Positions 17,948 to 26,462 of a DNA stretch of 64,000 nt are shown in pieces. Each line of letters begins with the position of its first letter. Within the stretch, counting starts at the first letter, position 1. The translations under genes and the position numbers were made by a program. The notes under the pieces are model-generated. The model was not told where the DNA came from. It searched no databases and saw only the letters and a program-made list of their open reading frames with translations. Source of the DNA: Actinophytocola gossypii (GTDB lineage Bacteria > Actinomycetota > Actinomycetes > Mycobacteriales > Pseudonocardiaceae); NCBI RefSeq assembly GCF_025165815.1, contig NZ_JAFFZE010000014.1:124001-188000 (forward strand). Direction: 5' to 3'.

Positions 17948-19906
17948 ATGACCGACCCAGACGAGGCGAACACCAACAACGTCGACCCGTTGGTGCCGCG
18001 CGCGATCGACCTGCCGACGACGCTGCCCCTCGACGGTTCGCTCGACCCGGCCGCCGGGGACGTCGCCAAGGTCTTCGCCGCGCCGGACGATCCGGCGGAC
18101 TGGCCGGCGTGGCGGGCCGCGCTCGCCCGCTGGCGCACCGAGGCCCGCACCCGCCTGGACTACGACGGTTCGCTGTACGACAGGCCGGAGACGGCGTGGA
18201 CGCGATCCTGCTACAGCGTCGCCCTGGTGTGGCTGTGGGACGAGCGGCTGTTCGACCGGACGCTCGGGCGGTTCGACGTGGCCGGGTTCCTCGAGCGCAC
18301 CGAGGACCACGGCGGGTTCGACGGGGTGGTGCTGTGGCACGCCTACCCGGTCATCGGCATCGACGACCGCAACCAGTTCGACTTCTACCGCGAGGTTCCC
18401 GGGCTGCGCGAGGTCGTCGGCGAGTTCCAGGCACGCGGGATCCGGGTGTTCCTGAACTACAACCCGTGGGACACCGGCACCCGGCGGCCCGCGCACGACG
18501 ACGCCACCGAGCTCGCGCTGCTGGCCGGCGAGCTCGGCGCCGACGGGATGTTCCTCGACACGATGAAGGAGGGCGACGCCCGCCTCGTGTCGGCCCTGCT
18601 GGACGCGGGTCAGGTGTTGGAGGGCGAGTCGCGGGTGCCGAACCAGCGGATCCCCGACCACCAGCTGAGCTGGGCCCAGTGGTTCGCCGACAGCGCCGTG
18701 CCCGGCGTGATGCGGGCCCGCTGGTACGAGCAACGGCACATGACGCACTCGACCAGGCGGTGGAACCGGGACCACAGCGACGAGCTCCAGTCGGCGTTCC
18801 TGAACGGCGCCGGGATGTTGGTGTGGGACACGGTGTTCGGCGTCTGGGTCGGCTGGAACGAACGCGACCGGGCGACGCTGCGGCGGATGCTGCGGGTGCA
18901 GCGGGCGTGCACGGACCTGTTCGCCTTCGGCGCGTGGGAGCCGCTGGTCGACGCCTCCCCCGATGCGCTCGCCGCCGGGGTGTACGCGTCCCGGTTCGAC
19001 GGGGACGGGCTGCGGCTCTGGACGCTGGTGAACCGAGGCGACACGGACTTCACCGGCGAGCCGCTGACCGCGACCGGCGGTACCTGGTTCGACCTCACCG
19101 CCGGCGCGCGCACCGACGGCCGGATCACGGTGCCCGCCCGCGGGGTCGCGGCCGTGCTCGCGGTCGACGGCGCCGAGCCGGACTGGCTGCCCGGACTGCT
19201 GGCGGCCGCCGCGCGGGACGACGGCGGGACCGGCACGGGCTTCCCGGCGCGCTGGGCGTCCCGGGTGGAGCCGTCCCGCGCGACCGGGTCGGCCGGGGCC
19301 GCGGTGCGGGTCGCCGGCGGTCGGCGCGAGCTGACGATGACCTACCGGCGCCGCGAGACCGGGAGCTACCAGGGGGCGCCGTACGTCGAGGAGTGGAAGC
19401 CGCTGCCGCCACGCCTGCACGATCCGCGCGAGGAACGGCTGACCGTCGACCTCGCCGAGGTGGCCGTCGCGGTGACCGAGGTGACCGGTGCGCAGTTCGC
19501 GGAGTTCCTCGCCGCCACCGGCTACGAACCGTTGTGCGGCAACAGGTTCCGGCCGGGATCAGACGACGGGCCGGTGACCATGGTCGGGCTCGACGACGCG
19601 CGCGCGTACGCGGCGTGGGCGGGCGCGCGCCTGCCGACCGAGTTCGAGTGGCAGGTGGCCGCGGGGTCCCCGGAGTTCCGGCGGGCCACTCCCCTGGTGT
19701 GGAACTGGACCGAGAGCGAGCACACCGACGGCGTCACCCGGTTCGTGATGCTCAAGGGCGGCAGCGACCACGAGAGCACCGGCTCCGACTGGTACGTCGA
19801 CGGCGGCCCGCGCGAGCCGTCGTTCAGCCTGAAGTTCCTGCTGCCCGGTCTCGGCCTGGACCGCTCGCCGAACATCGGCTTCCGCCTGGCCTGGGAGGTC
19901 CGATGA
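17948..19906 (+). CDS. Glycosidase-like TIM-barrel protein fused to an FGE-fold domain
   Basis: 652 residues. About 60-330 looks like a glycoside hydrolase barrel: VVLWHAYPV at 127, GIRVFLNYNPWDTG at 164, DGMFLDTM with candidate nucleophile Asp204, and LEGES with candidate acid Glu225. A beta-rich segment follows to about 400. Residues 500-652 match the formylglycine-generating-enzyme/EgtB (C-type lectin-like) fold: VTEVTGAQFAEFLAATGYEP, RLPTEFEWQVAA and FVMLKGGSDHEST. The paired catalytic Cys of true FGE are missing after KGGS, so sulfatase activation is unlikely. No signal peptide is visible, so it is probably cytosolic. Confidence 0.72.
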   Translation: MTDPDEANTNNVDPLVPRAIDLPTTLPLDGSLDPAAGDVAKVFAAPDDPADWPAWRAALARWRTEARTRLDYDGSLYDRPETAWTRSCYSVALVWLWDERLFDRTLGRFDVAGFLERTEDHGGFDGVVLWHAYPVIGIDDRNQFDFYREVPGLREVVGEFQARGIRVFLNYNPWDTGTRRPAHDDATELALLAGELGADGMFLDTMKEGDARLVSALLDAGQVLEGESRVPNQRIPDHQLSWAQWFADSAVPGVMRARWYEQRHMTHSTRRWNRDHSDELQSAFLNGAGMLVWDTVFGVWVGWNERDRATLRRMLRVQRACTDLFAFGAWEPLVDASPDALAAGVYASRFDGDGLRLWTLVNRGDTDFTGEPLTATGGTWFDLTAGARTDGRITVPARGVAAVLAVDGAEPDWLPGLLAAAARDDGGTGTGFPARWASRVEPSRATGSAGAAVRVAGGRRELTMTYRRRETGSYQGAPYVEEWKPLPPRLHDPREERLTVDLAEVAVAVTEVTGAQFAEFLAATGYEPLCGNRFRPGSDDGPVTMVGLDDARAYAAWAGARLPTEFEWQVAAGSPEFRRATPLVWNWTESEHTDGVTRFVMLKGGSDHESTGSDWYVDGGPREPSFSLKFLLPGLGLDRSPNIGFRLAWEVR

Positions 19907-21078
19907 GCGCGCCGCTGCACGGGATCCGGGTGCTGGACGTGTCGACGTTGTTCGCCGGGCCGCTGGCCGCGACGCTGCTCGGTGACTTCGGCGCCGACGT
20001 GATCAAGGTCGAGCACCCGCGCAAGCCGGACGCCGCGCGCGGGCACGGCCCGGCCAAGGACGGGGTCAACCTGTGGTGGAAGACCCTCGGCCGCAACAAG
20101 CGCACCGTCACCATCGACCTCGGCACGCCGCGCGGCGCGGAGCTGCTGCTGGCGCTGGCCGCCGAGGCGGACGTGCTGATCGAGAACTTCCGGCCGGGCA
20201 CACTCGAACGCTGGGGCCTCGGACCGGACGAGCTGCACGCGGCGAACCCGCGGCTGGTGATCGCGCGGGTGACCGCGTTCGGCCAGTTCGGGCCGTACTC
20301 GGCGCGCCCCGGCTTCGGCAGCCTGGCCGAGGCGATGAGCGGTTTCGCCGCCCTCACCGGCGAACCGGACGGTCCGCCGACGCTGCCGCCGTTCGGGCTC
20401 GCCGACGGCATCGCCGCGCTGGCCACCGCCTACGCGGTCATGGTCGGCCTGCGCGCCGGCACCGGCCAGGTGATCGACATGGCGATCATCGAGCCGATCC
20501 TGATGCTGCTCGGCGGCCAGATCACCGCCTACGACCAGCTCGGGCAGGTGCAGCCGCGCACCGGCAACCGGTCGGTGAACAACGCGCCGCGCAACGTCTA
20601 CCGCACCGCCGACGGCGACTGGGTGGCGGTGTCGACCAGCTCCCAGTCGATCGCCGAGCGGGTGCTGCGGCTGGTTGGCCGCCCGGACGTGGTCGACGAA
20701 CCGTGGTTCGCCTCCGGGCACCAGCGCGCCCAGCACGCCGACGAACTGGACGCGGCCGTGTCGGCGTGGATCGCCGCCCGGCCGACCGAGCGGGTGGTCG
20801 CCGAGTTCGAACGGGCGCAGGCGGCCGTCTCCCGCGTCTACGACGTCCGCGGCGTGCTCGCCGACCCGCAGTACCAGGCCCTGGGCACGGTCCGCACGGT
20901 CGACGACGAGGAGCTGGGGCCGATCCGGATGCAGAACGTGCTGTTCCGGATGTCCGCGACACCCGGCGAGATCCGCTGGCCGGGACGGCGGCACGGCGCC
21001 GACACCGACGAGGTGCTGGCCTCGATCGGGGTCACGCCCGAGCAGCTGGCCGCGCTGCGGGAAAGCGGGATCGTGTGA
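19903..21078 (+). CDS. Family III CoA-transferase (CaiB/BaiF type)
   Basis: 391 residues. Transfers CoA between carboxylic acids through an acyl-Asp intermediate. N-terminal GIRVLDVSTLFAGPLAATLL and FGADVIKVEHP are family signatures. The probable catalytic Asp is Asp168 in FGLADG, at the position corresponding to Asp169 of formyl-CoA transferase. RPGFGSLAEAMSGFAAL resembles enzymes acting on C4-C5 dicarboxylates such as mesaconate or citramalate. ATG overlaps the preceding stop (ATGA) and the gene's own 3' end overlaps the lyase start, so activation and cleavage appear coupled. Confidence 0.9.
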   Translation: MSAPLHGIRVLDVSTLFAGPLAATLLGDFGADVIKVEHPRKPDAARGHGPAKDGVNLWWKTLGRNKRTVTIDLGTPRGAELLLALAAEADVLIENFRPGTLERWGLGPDELHAANPRLVIARVTAFGQFGPYSARPGFGSLAEAMSGFAALTGEPDGPPTLPPFGLADGIAALATAYAVMVGLRAGTGQVIDMAIIEPILMLLGGQITAYDQLGQVQPRTGNRSVNNAPRNVYRTADGDWVAVSTSSQSIAERVLRLVGRPDVVDEPWFASGHQRAQHADELDAAVSAWIAARPTERVVAEFERAQAAVSRVYDVRGVLADPQYQALGTVRTVDDEELGPIRMQNVLFRMSATPGEIRWPGRRHGADTDEVLASIGVTPEQLAALRESGIV

Positions 21079-21893
21079 TCACCGGGCTGTACGTGCCGGG
21101 TGACCGACCGGACCGCTTCGACAAGGCCGTGGCCACGGGCGCCGACCTGGTGATCCTGGACCTGGAGGACGCGGTGGCGCCGGAGCGCAAGGCGTTCGCG
21201 CGGGACGCGGTGGTGGCGTGGCTGGTCGACCGGGCCGCGGAGTGCGTGGTGCAGGTCCGGGTGAACGCGGGCGACGGCGACGACCTCGCCGCGTTGCGAG
21301 GGCTGGCCGGCTTCGAGGTGCGGCTGCCGAAGGTGGAGGCCCCGAGCGAGGTCGACGAGGTGGCGGCGGTGCTGCCCGGCGTGCCGGTCACCGCACTGGT
21401 GGAGAGCGCGCTCGGGGTGGAGCGGGCGGCGCGGATCGCCGGGCACCCGGCCGTCACCCGGCTCGGGCTCGGCGAGTCCGACCTGGCCAGCGAGCTGGGC
21501 ACGGACGCGGACGCGGTGCTCGACCACGCCCGGGTCCGGCTGCTCTACGCGGCGCGGGCGGCCGGCCTGCCGCCGCCGATGCTGTCGGCCTACCCCGCGA
21601 TCGCCGACCTGGCCGGCCTGCGTGCCGACACCGAACGCGGGCGGCGGCTGGGCTGGGTCGGCCGGGTCGCGGTGCACCCGACGCAGCTGCCGGTCATCGC
21701 GGAGGTGTTCCGGCCAACCGAGGCCGAACGCCGCTGGGCCGACCAGGTCCTGGCGGCGGTCGGCACCGGCGGCGTCGCGACCCTGCCGAACGGCGAGATG
21801 GTCGACCCGGCCATGGTCGGCCGGGCCAGAGCCATCCTCACGCGCACGGGGGTAACTCCACAGGGTGATCGACACCACCTACCGAAACGGTAG
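21075..21893 (+). CDS. HpcH/HpaI-CitE family lyase
   Basis: 272 residues. Metal-dependent C-C lyase of the CitE/malyl-CoA lyase class. GLYVPGDRPDRFDKA and LVILDLEDAV start the barrel. VRVNAG provides the carboxylate-binding Arg. LVESALGV and LGESDLASELG provide the metal-binding acids. GTG 21075 overlaps the CoA-transferase stop. CoA-transferase plus CitE-like lyase suggests CoA activation of a hydroxy-dicarboxylate followed by cleavage to acetyl- or propionyl-CoA and a 2-oxoacid. The stop TAG is inside the palindrome that precedes the tetR gene. Confidence 0.88.
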   Translation: MITGLYVPGDRPDRFDKAVATGADLVILDLEDAVAPERKAFARDAVVAWLVDRAAECVVQVRVNAGDGDDLAALRGLAGFEVRLPKVEAPSEVDEVAAVLPGVPVTALVESALGVERAARIAGHPAVTRLGLGESDLASELGTDADAVLDHARVRLLYAARAAGLPPPMLSAYPAIADLAGLRADTERGRRLGWVGRVAVHPTQLPVIAEVFRPTEAERRWADQVLAAVGTGGVATLPNGEMVDPAMVGRARAILTRTGVTPQGDRHHLPKR

Positions 21894-21895
21894 GT
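21877..21895. promoter_or_regulatory. Palindromic TetR operator candidate
   Basis: ACCTACCGAAACGGTAGGT is a perfect 8-bp inverted repeat around AAA. It spans the last codon and stop of the lyase gene and lies 41 nt before the tetR start. It could be the TetR operator, an operon terminator, or both. Its AT-containing arms and odd spacer favour an operator. Confidence 0.65.
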
Positions 21896-21935
21896 AACCG
21901 GACTACATCGGTCGGGGCACGGGTAGCCTCGCGGC

Positions 21936-22562
21936 GTGGCACGATCGATTCGCCGACATCTGGACGAGGAGATCCTCGACCGCGCGGCCGGCCTGTTCGC
22001 CAGGCACGGTTTCGACCACACCTCGCTCAAGGACCTGGCCGACGCCGTCGAGCTGTCCAAGCCCGGGTTGCTGCACCACTACCCGAGCAAGGAGGCCCTG
22101 TTCGCCGCCGCGATGGCGATGGGCCGCCGGCAGGGCCAGGAGGTGCTCGAACGGGCAACCCGGGTACCGCCCGGCCAGGAACGCGACCGGCGGGCCGTGG
22201 AACTGCTGGTCGACTTCGCGTTGGAGCGCCCCGGCCTGATCGCCCTCGCCTCGCGCGGCATCAGCACCCTGGGCGACGGCGCGGACCTCGACGTGGACGA
22301 CCCGGACGAGAGCCGGTTCAGCGGCATCGAACAGCCCGTGCTGGCGGCGCTCGGCGTCGAGCCCACCTCCCCCGGGGACGACCCCGAGCGACTGGTGCGG
22401 GTCGTCGGGATGCTCGCCGCGCTGGCGGTGCTCAGCCTGTCGGCCAACCACGTCAACGAGAAGGCCGCCTGGCGGCCGCACATCATCACGACCTGTCTCG
22501 ACGCGCTCGGCCACCACGGCCGGGGCGGCGCTCCGACCGACCCAGCTCAGGTGGAGGCCTGA
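21936..22562 (+). CDS. TetR-family regulator of the adjacent MMPL exporter
   Basis: 208 residues. The N-terminal helix-turn-helix spans about 10-57 (GFDHTSLKDLADAVELSKPGLLHHYPSKEALFAA). The C-terminal ligand domain is variable. GTG 21936 starts 41 nt after a perfect palindrome. The following MMPL gene begins 5 nt after its stop, so regulator and exporter form one unit in which the regulator probably represses both. Confidence 0.92.
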   Translation: MARSIRRHLDEEILDRAAGLFARHGFDHTSLKDLADAVELSKPGLLHHYPSKEALFAAAMAMGRRQGQEVLERATRVPPGQERDRRAVELLVDFALERPGLIALASRGISTLGDGADLDVDDPDESRFSGIEQPVLAALGVEPTSPGDDPERLVRVVGMLAALAVLSLSANHVNEKAAWRPHIITTCLDALGHHGRGGAPTDPAQVEA

Positions 22563-22567
22563 TCACC

Positions 22568-24748
22568 ATGGCACGTCTGCTCTACCGTCTCGGCTTCGGC
22601 GCCCACCGGCGCAGGCTGGCCGTCGTCCTGTTGTGGCTGCTGGTGCTGGGCGGCACCGGGGTCGGCGCGCTCACGCTGTCCGGCAACACCGCCGACTCCT
22701 TCTCCATCCCGGGGCAGGAGTCGACGATCGCGCTGGACAAGATCGACAGCGAGTTCGGCGCCCAGGGCGGCGCCACCGCCCGCGTGGTGGTCAAGGCGCC
22801 GGACGGGCAGCAGCTGACCACGCCGCAGAACGCGCCGAAGGTCGCCGCGCTGGTCGCCGAGCTTGGCGAGCTGCCCGGCGTGACATCGGCGACGAACCCG
22901 CTCGACCCGAGGGCCCCGACGGTCAACCCCGACCAGAACGTCGCCTACAGCACGGTCACCTACGACGCCAAGGTCGGCGAGGTCACCGAGGAAGAACGCA
23001 CCGCGCTGCTCGACGCGATGGCCGACGCCCGCGCCGGCGGGCTGACCGTGGAGGCGGGCGGCGAGGCCACCCAGACCCCGCCGCACGTCGGTGGCATCGT
23101 CGAGGTCATCGGCGTCGTCGTCGCCCTGGTGATCCTGATGCTGACCTACGGCTCGCTGGTGATGGCGGGCATGAACCTGCTCACCGCGGGCGTCGGCGTC
23201 GGTATCGGCGCGCTGGGCATCACGATCGCCACCGGCTTCATGGACCTGCAGTCGACCACGCCGATCCTGGCCGCGATGCTCGGCTTGGCCGTCGGCATCG
23301 ACTACGCGCTGTTCATCATCAACCGCTACCGCCACGAGCTGCGTACCGGCAAGGACGTCGGCGACGCGATCGGCATCGCCGTGGGCACCGCCGGCTCCGC
23401 GGTCGTCACCGCCGGTCTGACCGTGGTCATCGCGCTGGCCGGCCTGGCCGTGGTGGGCATCCCGTTCCTCACCCAGATGGGTGTCGCCGCGGCCGTGACC
23501 ATCGTGGTGGCGGTGCTGGTGGCCGTCACGCTGGTGCCCGCCGTGCTCAGCTACCTCGGCCGGCGGGCCCTGCCCCGCAAGCAGCGCACCGCGCCCGCCG
23601 AGCCGAGCGCGGAGCCGGCCGCGCCCAACGGCCGCGGCTTCTTCCGCGGCTGGATCGGCGGCGTGACCAAGCGCCGGATCACCGCGCTGGTGCTGTCGGT
23701 CGTCGGGCTCGGCGCGATCGCGATCCCGGTCATGTCCACCGAGACCACGCTGGTCCTCGCGCCGGTCGAGGACAGCACCCAGGCCCGCGCGGAGGCGCTG
23801 CTGACCGAGGGCTTCGGTGAGGGCTTCAACGGCCCGCTGGTGATCCTGTTCGAGGGCGGGAACGCGGTCCAGTCCGCCGCCGGCACCGTGCCGGACGTCC
23901 AGGGCATCCAGGACGTCGCGGTCGTCACGCCGCCGATCCCCAACCAGGACGGCACGGCGGCCATGCTCACCGTCATCCCGGAGTCCGGGCCGGCCACGCC
24001 GGAGACCGAGCAGCTGGTCGACGACCTGCGCGCCTATCTGTCCGGAGTGGACGGTGTGGAGACCTATGTCACCGGCACGACCGCGGTGAGCGTGGACGTC
24101 GCCGTGGCACTGGACGAGGCGATGCCGGTCTACCTGGCGCTGGTGGTCGGGCTGGCCCTGCTGCTGCTGATCCTGGTGTTCCGGTCCATTCTGGTCCCGC
24201 TGGTCGGCGTGCTGGGCTTCCTGCTCACCATCGGCGCCTCGCTCGGCGCGACGGTGGCGGTGTTCCAGTGGGGCTGGCTGGGTGACGTGGTCAACCTGGA
24301 CAGCCCGGGCCCGCTGCTGAGCCTCACCCCGATCCTGATGGTCGGCATCCTGTTCGGACTCGCGATGGACTACCAGATCTTCCTGGTGTCCCGAATGCAC
24401 GAGGCACACGCCCACGGCGCCGCCCCGCGCGACGCCATCGTCACCGGTTTCCGCCAGGCGGCGCCGGTCGTGGTGGCCGCGGCGCTGATCATGTTCTCGG
24501 TGTTCGCCGGCTTCGTGCCGTCCGGCGAGGGCCCGGTCAAGTCCATCGCGTTCGCCCTGGCCGTCGGCATCCTCGTGGACGCGTTCGTGGTCCGGATGGT
24601 CCTGGTGCCGGCCGCGGTGGCGCTGCTCGGCAGGAGCGCGTGGTGGCTGCCGAAGTGGCTGAGCTGGCTGCCGACCCTCGACGTCGAGGGCGCCGGCCTG
24701 GAGAAGCAGCAGAAGACCGAGCGGGAGCTGGAGCACAGCAAGCACTGA
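22568..24748 (+). CDS. MMPL/RND-family membrane exporter
   Basis: 726 residues. Two repeats of one helix, a large extracellular loop and five helices form the RND pattern. SSD-like repeats are at GLAVGIDYALFIINRYR (residues 239-255) and LFGLAMDYQIFLVSRMHE (597-614). The conserved Asp-Tyr pairs (GIDYALF and AMDYQIF) drive proton coupling. Close to mycobacterial MmpL and actinomycete efflux proteins moving lipids or drugs. GGAGG lies 10 nt before ATG 22568. The substrate is unknown; the tetR partner suggests inducible efflux. Confidence 0.93.
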   Translation: MARLLYRLGFGAHRRRLAVVLLWLLVLGGTGVGALTLSGNTADSFSIPGQESTIALDKIDSEFGAQGGATARVVVKAPDGQQLTTPQNAPKVAALVAELGELPGVTSATNPLDPRAPTVNPDQNVAYSTVTYDAKVGEVTEEERTALLDAMADARAGGLTVEAGGEATQTPPHVGGIVEVIGVVVALVILMLTYGSLVMAGMNLLTAGVGVGIGALGITIATGFMDLQSTTPILAAMLGLAVGIDYALFIINRYRHELRTGKDVGDAIGIAVGTAGSAVVTAGLTVVIALAGLAVVGIPFLTQMGVAAAVTIVVAVLVAVTLVPAVLSYLGRRALPRKQRTAPAEPSAEPAAPNGRGFFRGWIGGVTKRRITALVLSVVGLGAIAIPVMSTETTLVLAPVEDSTQARAEALLTEGFGEGFNGPLVILFEGGNAVQSAAGTVPDVQGIQDVAVVTPPIPNQDGTAAMLTVIPESGPATPETEQLVDDLRAYLSGVDGVETYVTGTTAVSVDVAVALDEAMPVYLALVVGLALLLLILVFRSILVPLVGVLGFLLTIGASLGATVAVFQWGWLGDVVNLDSPGPLLSLTPILMVGILFGLAMDYQIFLVSRMHEAHAHGAAPRDAIVTGFRQAAPVVVAAALIMFSVFAGFVPSGEGPVKSIAFALAVGILVDAFVVRMVLVPAAVALLGRSAWWLPKWLSWLPTLDVEGAGLEKQQKTERELEHSKH

Positions 24749-24818
24749 TCCGCATCCGCTCCCGGCGGCGACCCGACGGCTACGGTCACGATGGGTCGTT
24801 GTCGGGAGGGGAGGTCCC

Positions 24819-26348
24819 ATGGTGCGGTTGGACCGCCTGGTGAACGTGTTGGGCGGGTACGGCGTGCGGTTGTGCTGCTGCCCGGTGCCGCGCTCGGCGG
24901 AGGTGCGCAGTGTGGTGCTGCCCGAGGCCGCCGACCAGGAGGCGGTGCCGGGCGACCTGTTCCTGGCCGTGGGCGCCGGCTCGGTGACCGAGGCGGTGGA
25001 GTGGGCGGCGTCGGCGCGCGCGTTCGCGGTGCTGGTGCGCGGCGGCGCCGACGTCGCGCGGGAGGCCAGTGGCCTCGCGGACCGGGGCGTCGCGGTGCTG
25101 GTGGCCGACCCCGCCGTGTCGTGGGGACAGCTCGCCGGCGTGGTCTACGGGCTGGTGCTGGAGGGCCGGGAGACCGAGTCCGGCCGGGGGCCGACCGACC
25201 TGTTCGCGTTGGCCGACAGTCTGGCGGCGGCGGTCGGTGGCGCGGTGACCATCGAGGACCGGCTGTCGCGCGTGCTGGCGTACTCGGGCATGTGGCAGGA
25301 GGCCGACCCGGCCCGCTCGGCGACGATCCTGGGGCGGCGGGCGTCGGATCGGCTGCGGGCGCTGTTCGAGGCCCGTGGTGTGTTCGCGCACCTGACGGCC
25401 TCGGACGAGCCGTTGTTCGTCGAGGAGGATCCGGCGCACGGGCTGTCCGGGCGGGTGGTGGTCGCGGTGCGGGCCGGTCGGGAGCTGCTCGGCTCGGTGT
25501 GGGTGGCCTGCGCGCGCCCGCTCACCGGCGTCCGGCGCACCGCGCTGGTCGACGGCGCGCGCACGGTGGCCCTGCACCTGCTGCGGTTGCGGGCGAGCGC
25601 GGACCTGGAACGCCAGGTCGAGTCGGACCTGGTGATCCGCCTGCTGGAGGGCACGGCGGACGCCAGTACGGTGCTCAGCCAGCTCGGGTTGCCGCAGGAA
25701 CCGGTACGGGTGATCGCGGTCCACGCGCACGTGCGGGCCGAGTGGCACGCGGCGCTCCTGCTGGCCTTCGAGTGGGCCACGACCGGCTTCGGCTGGTCCC
25801 GGCCGGGGCGCAGCGCGCTGTCGGGCAACACGCTGTACACGGTCCTGCCCGGCGAGCAGGTGACCGCGGCGCGCACCTGGGTGGCCGCGCTCCGGGCCGG
25901 GCTGCCGGCCCACGTGACGGTGTCGGCCGGGATCGGCGGGCCCGCTTCGGCGGCCGACCTGCCCGCCGGGCGGCAGGAGGCCGACGAGTGCCTGGCGTTG
26001 CACGAGACGCGGGCGCCGGGCGATTCCGAGCCGCCCGCCTACGACGAGTCCTGGGACGACATCCTGCTGCAGCGGCTGCGGGCGGCGGCCAGGGCGGGGC
26101 GGACGCCGGCGCGGGGGCCGGTGGCCGAACTGCGCAGGTACGACCAGGAACACGGCACGCAGTTCGTGCCGACGCTGCGCGCGTGGCTGGACGACCAGGG
26201 CGACCTCGGCGACGCGGCCGAGCGGCTCGGCGTGCATCCGAACACGGTGCGGAACCGGCTGCGCCGGATGACCGAGGTCACCGCGCTGGACCTGGGCGAC
26301 GCCCGCAAACGCCTCGCCATGATCATCGATCTGGCCGCGGCCGACTAG
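24819..26348 (+). CDS. PucR-family transcriptional regulator
   Basis: 509 residues. An N-terminal purine-catabolism-like domain (about 1-120) and a GAF-like middle region are followed by the C-terminal PucR helix-turn-helix at about 450-500 (LGDAAERLGVHPNTVRNRLR). GGAGG is 5-6 nt before ATG 24819. It lies just upstream of the amino-acid oxidase gene in the same direction, 114 nt away. PucR-type regulators next to proline, purine or D-amino-acid catabolism genes are usually their activators. Confidence 0.9.
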   Translation: MVRLDRLVNVLGGYGVRLCCCPVPRSAEVRSVVLPEAADQEAVPGDLFLAVGAGSVTEAVEWAASARAFAVLVRGGADVAREASGLADRGVAVLVADPAVSWGQLAGVVYGLVLEGRETESGRGPTDLFALADSLAAAVGGAVTIEDRLSRVLAYSGMWQEADPARSATILGRRASDRLRALFEARGVFAHLTASDEPLFVEEDPAHGLSGRVVVAVRAGRELLGSVWVACARPLTGVRRTALVDGARTVALHLLRLRASADLERQVESDLVIRLLEGTADASTVLSQLGLPQEPVRVIAVHAHVRAEWHAALLLAFEWATTGFGWSRPGRSALSGNTLYTVLPGEQVTAARTWVAALRAGLPAHVTVSAGIGGPASAADLPAGRQEADECLALHETRAPGDSEPPAYDESWDDILLQRLRAAARAGRTPARGPVAELRRYDQEHGTQFVPTLRAWLDDQGDLGDAAERLGVHPNTVRNRLRRMTEVTALDLGDARKRLAMIIDLAAAD

Positions 26349-26462
26349 GAGCGAGTGTGGGATCCGGCCAGTCCGAGGCCGGGCGATTGTGGGAACCGGA
26401 CAAGCGGATCACGTGATCTTCGCGCCATCGTGGTGGCGACAGCGAGTGGCGTGGAGGTGGTC

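Noticed and set aside
17948-19906. Active formylglycine-generating enzyme for the sulfatase at 31012
   Set aside because: The Cys pair expected after the KGGS motif is missing and the genes belong to different regulons.
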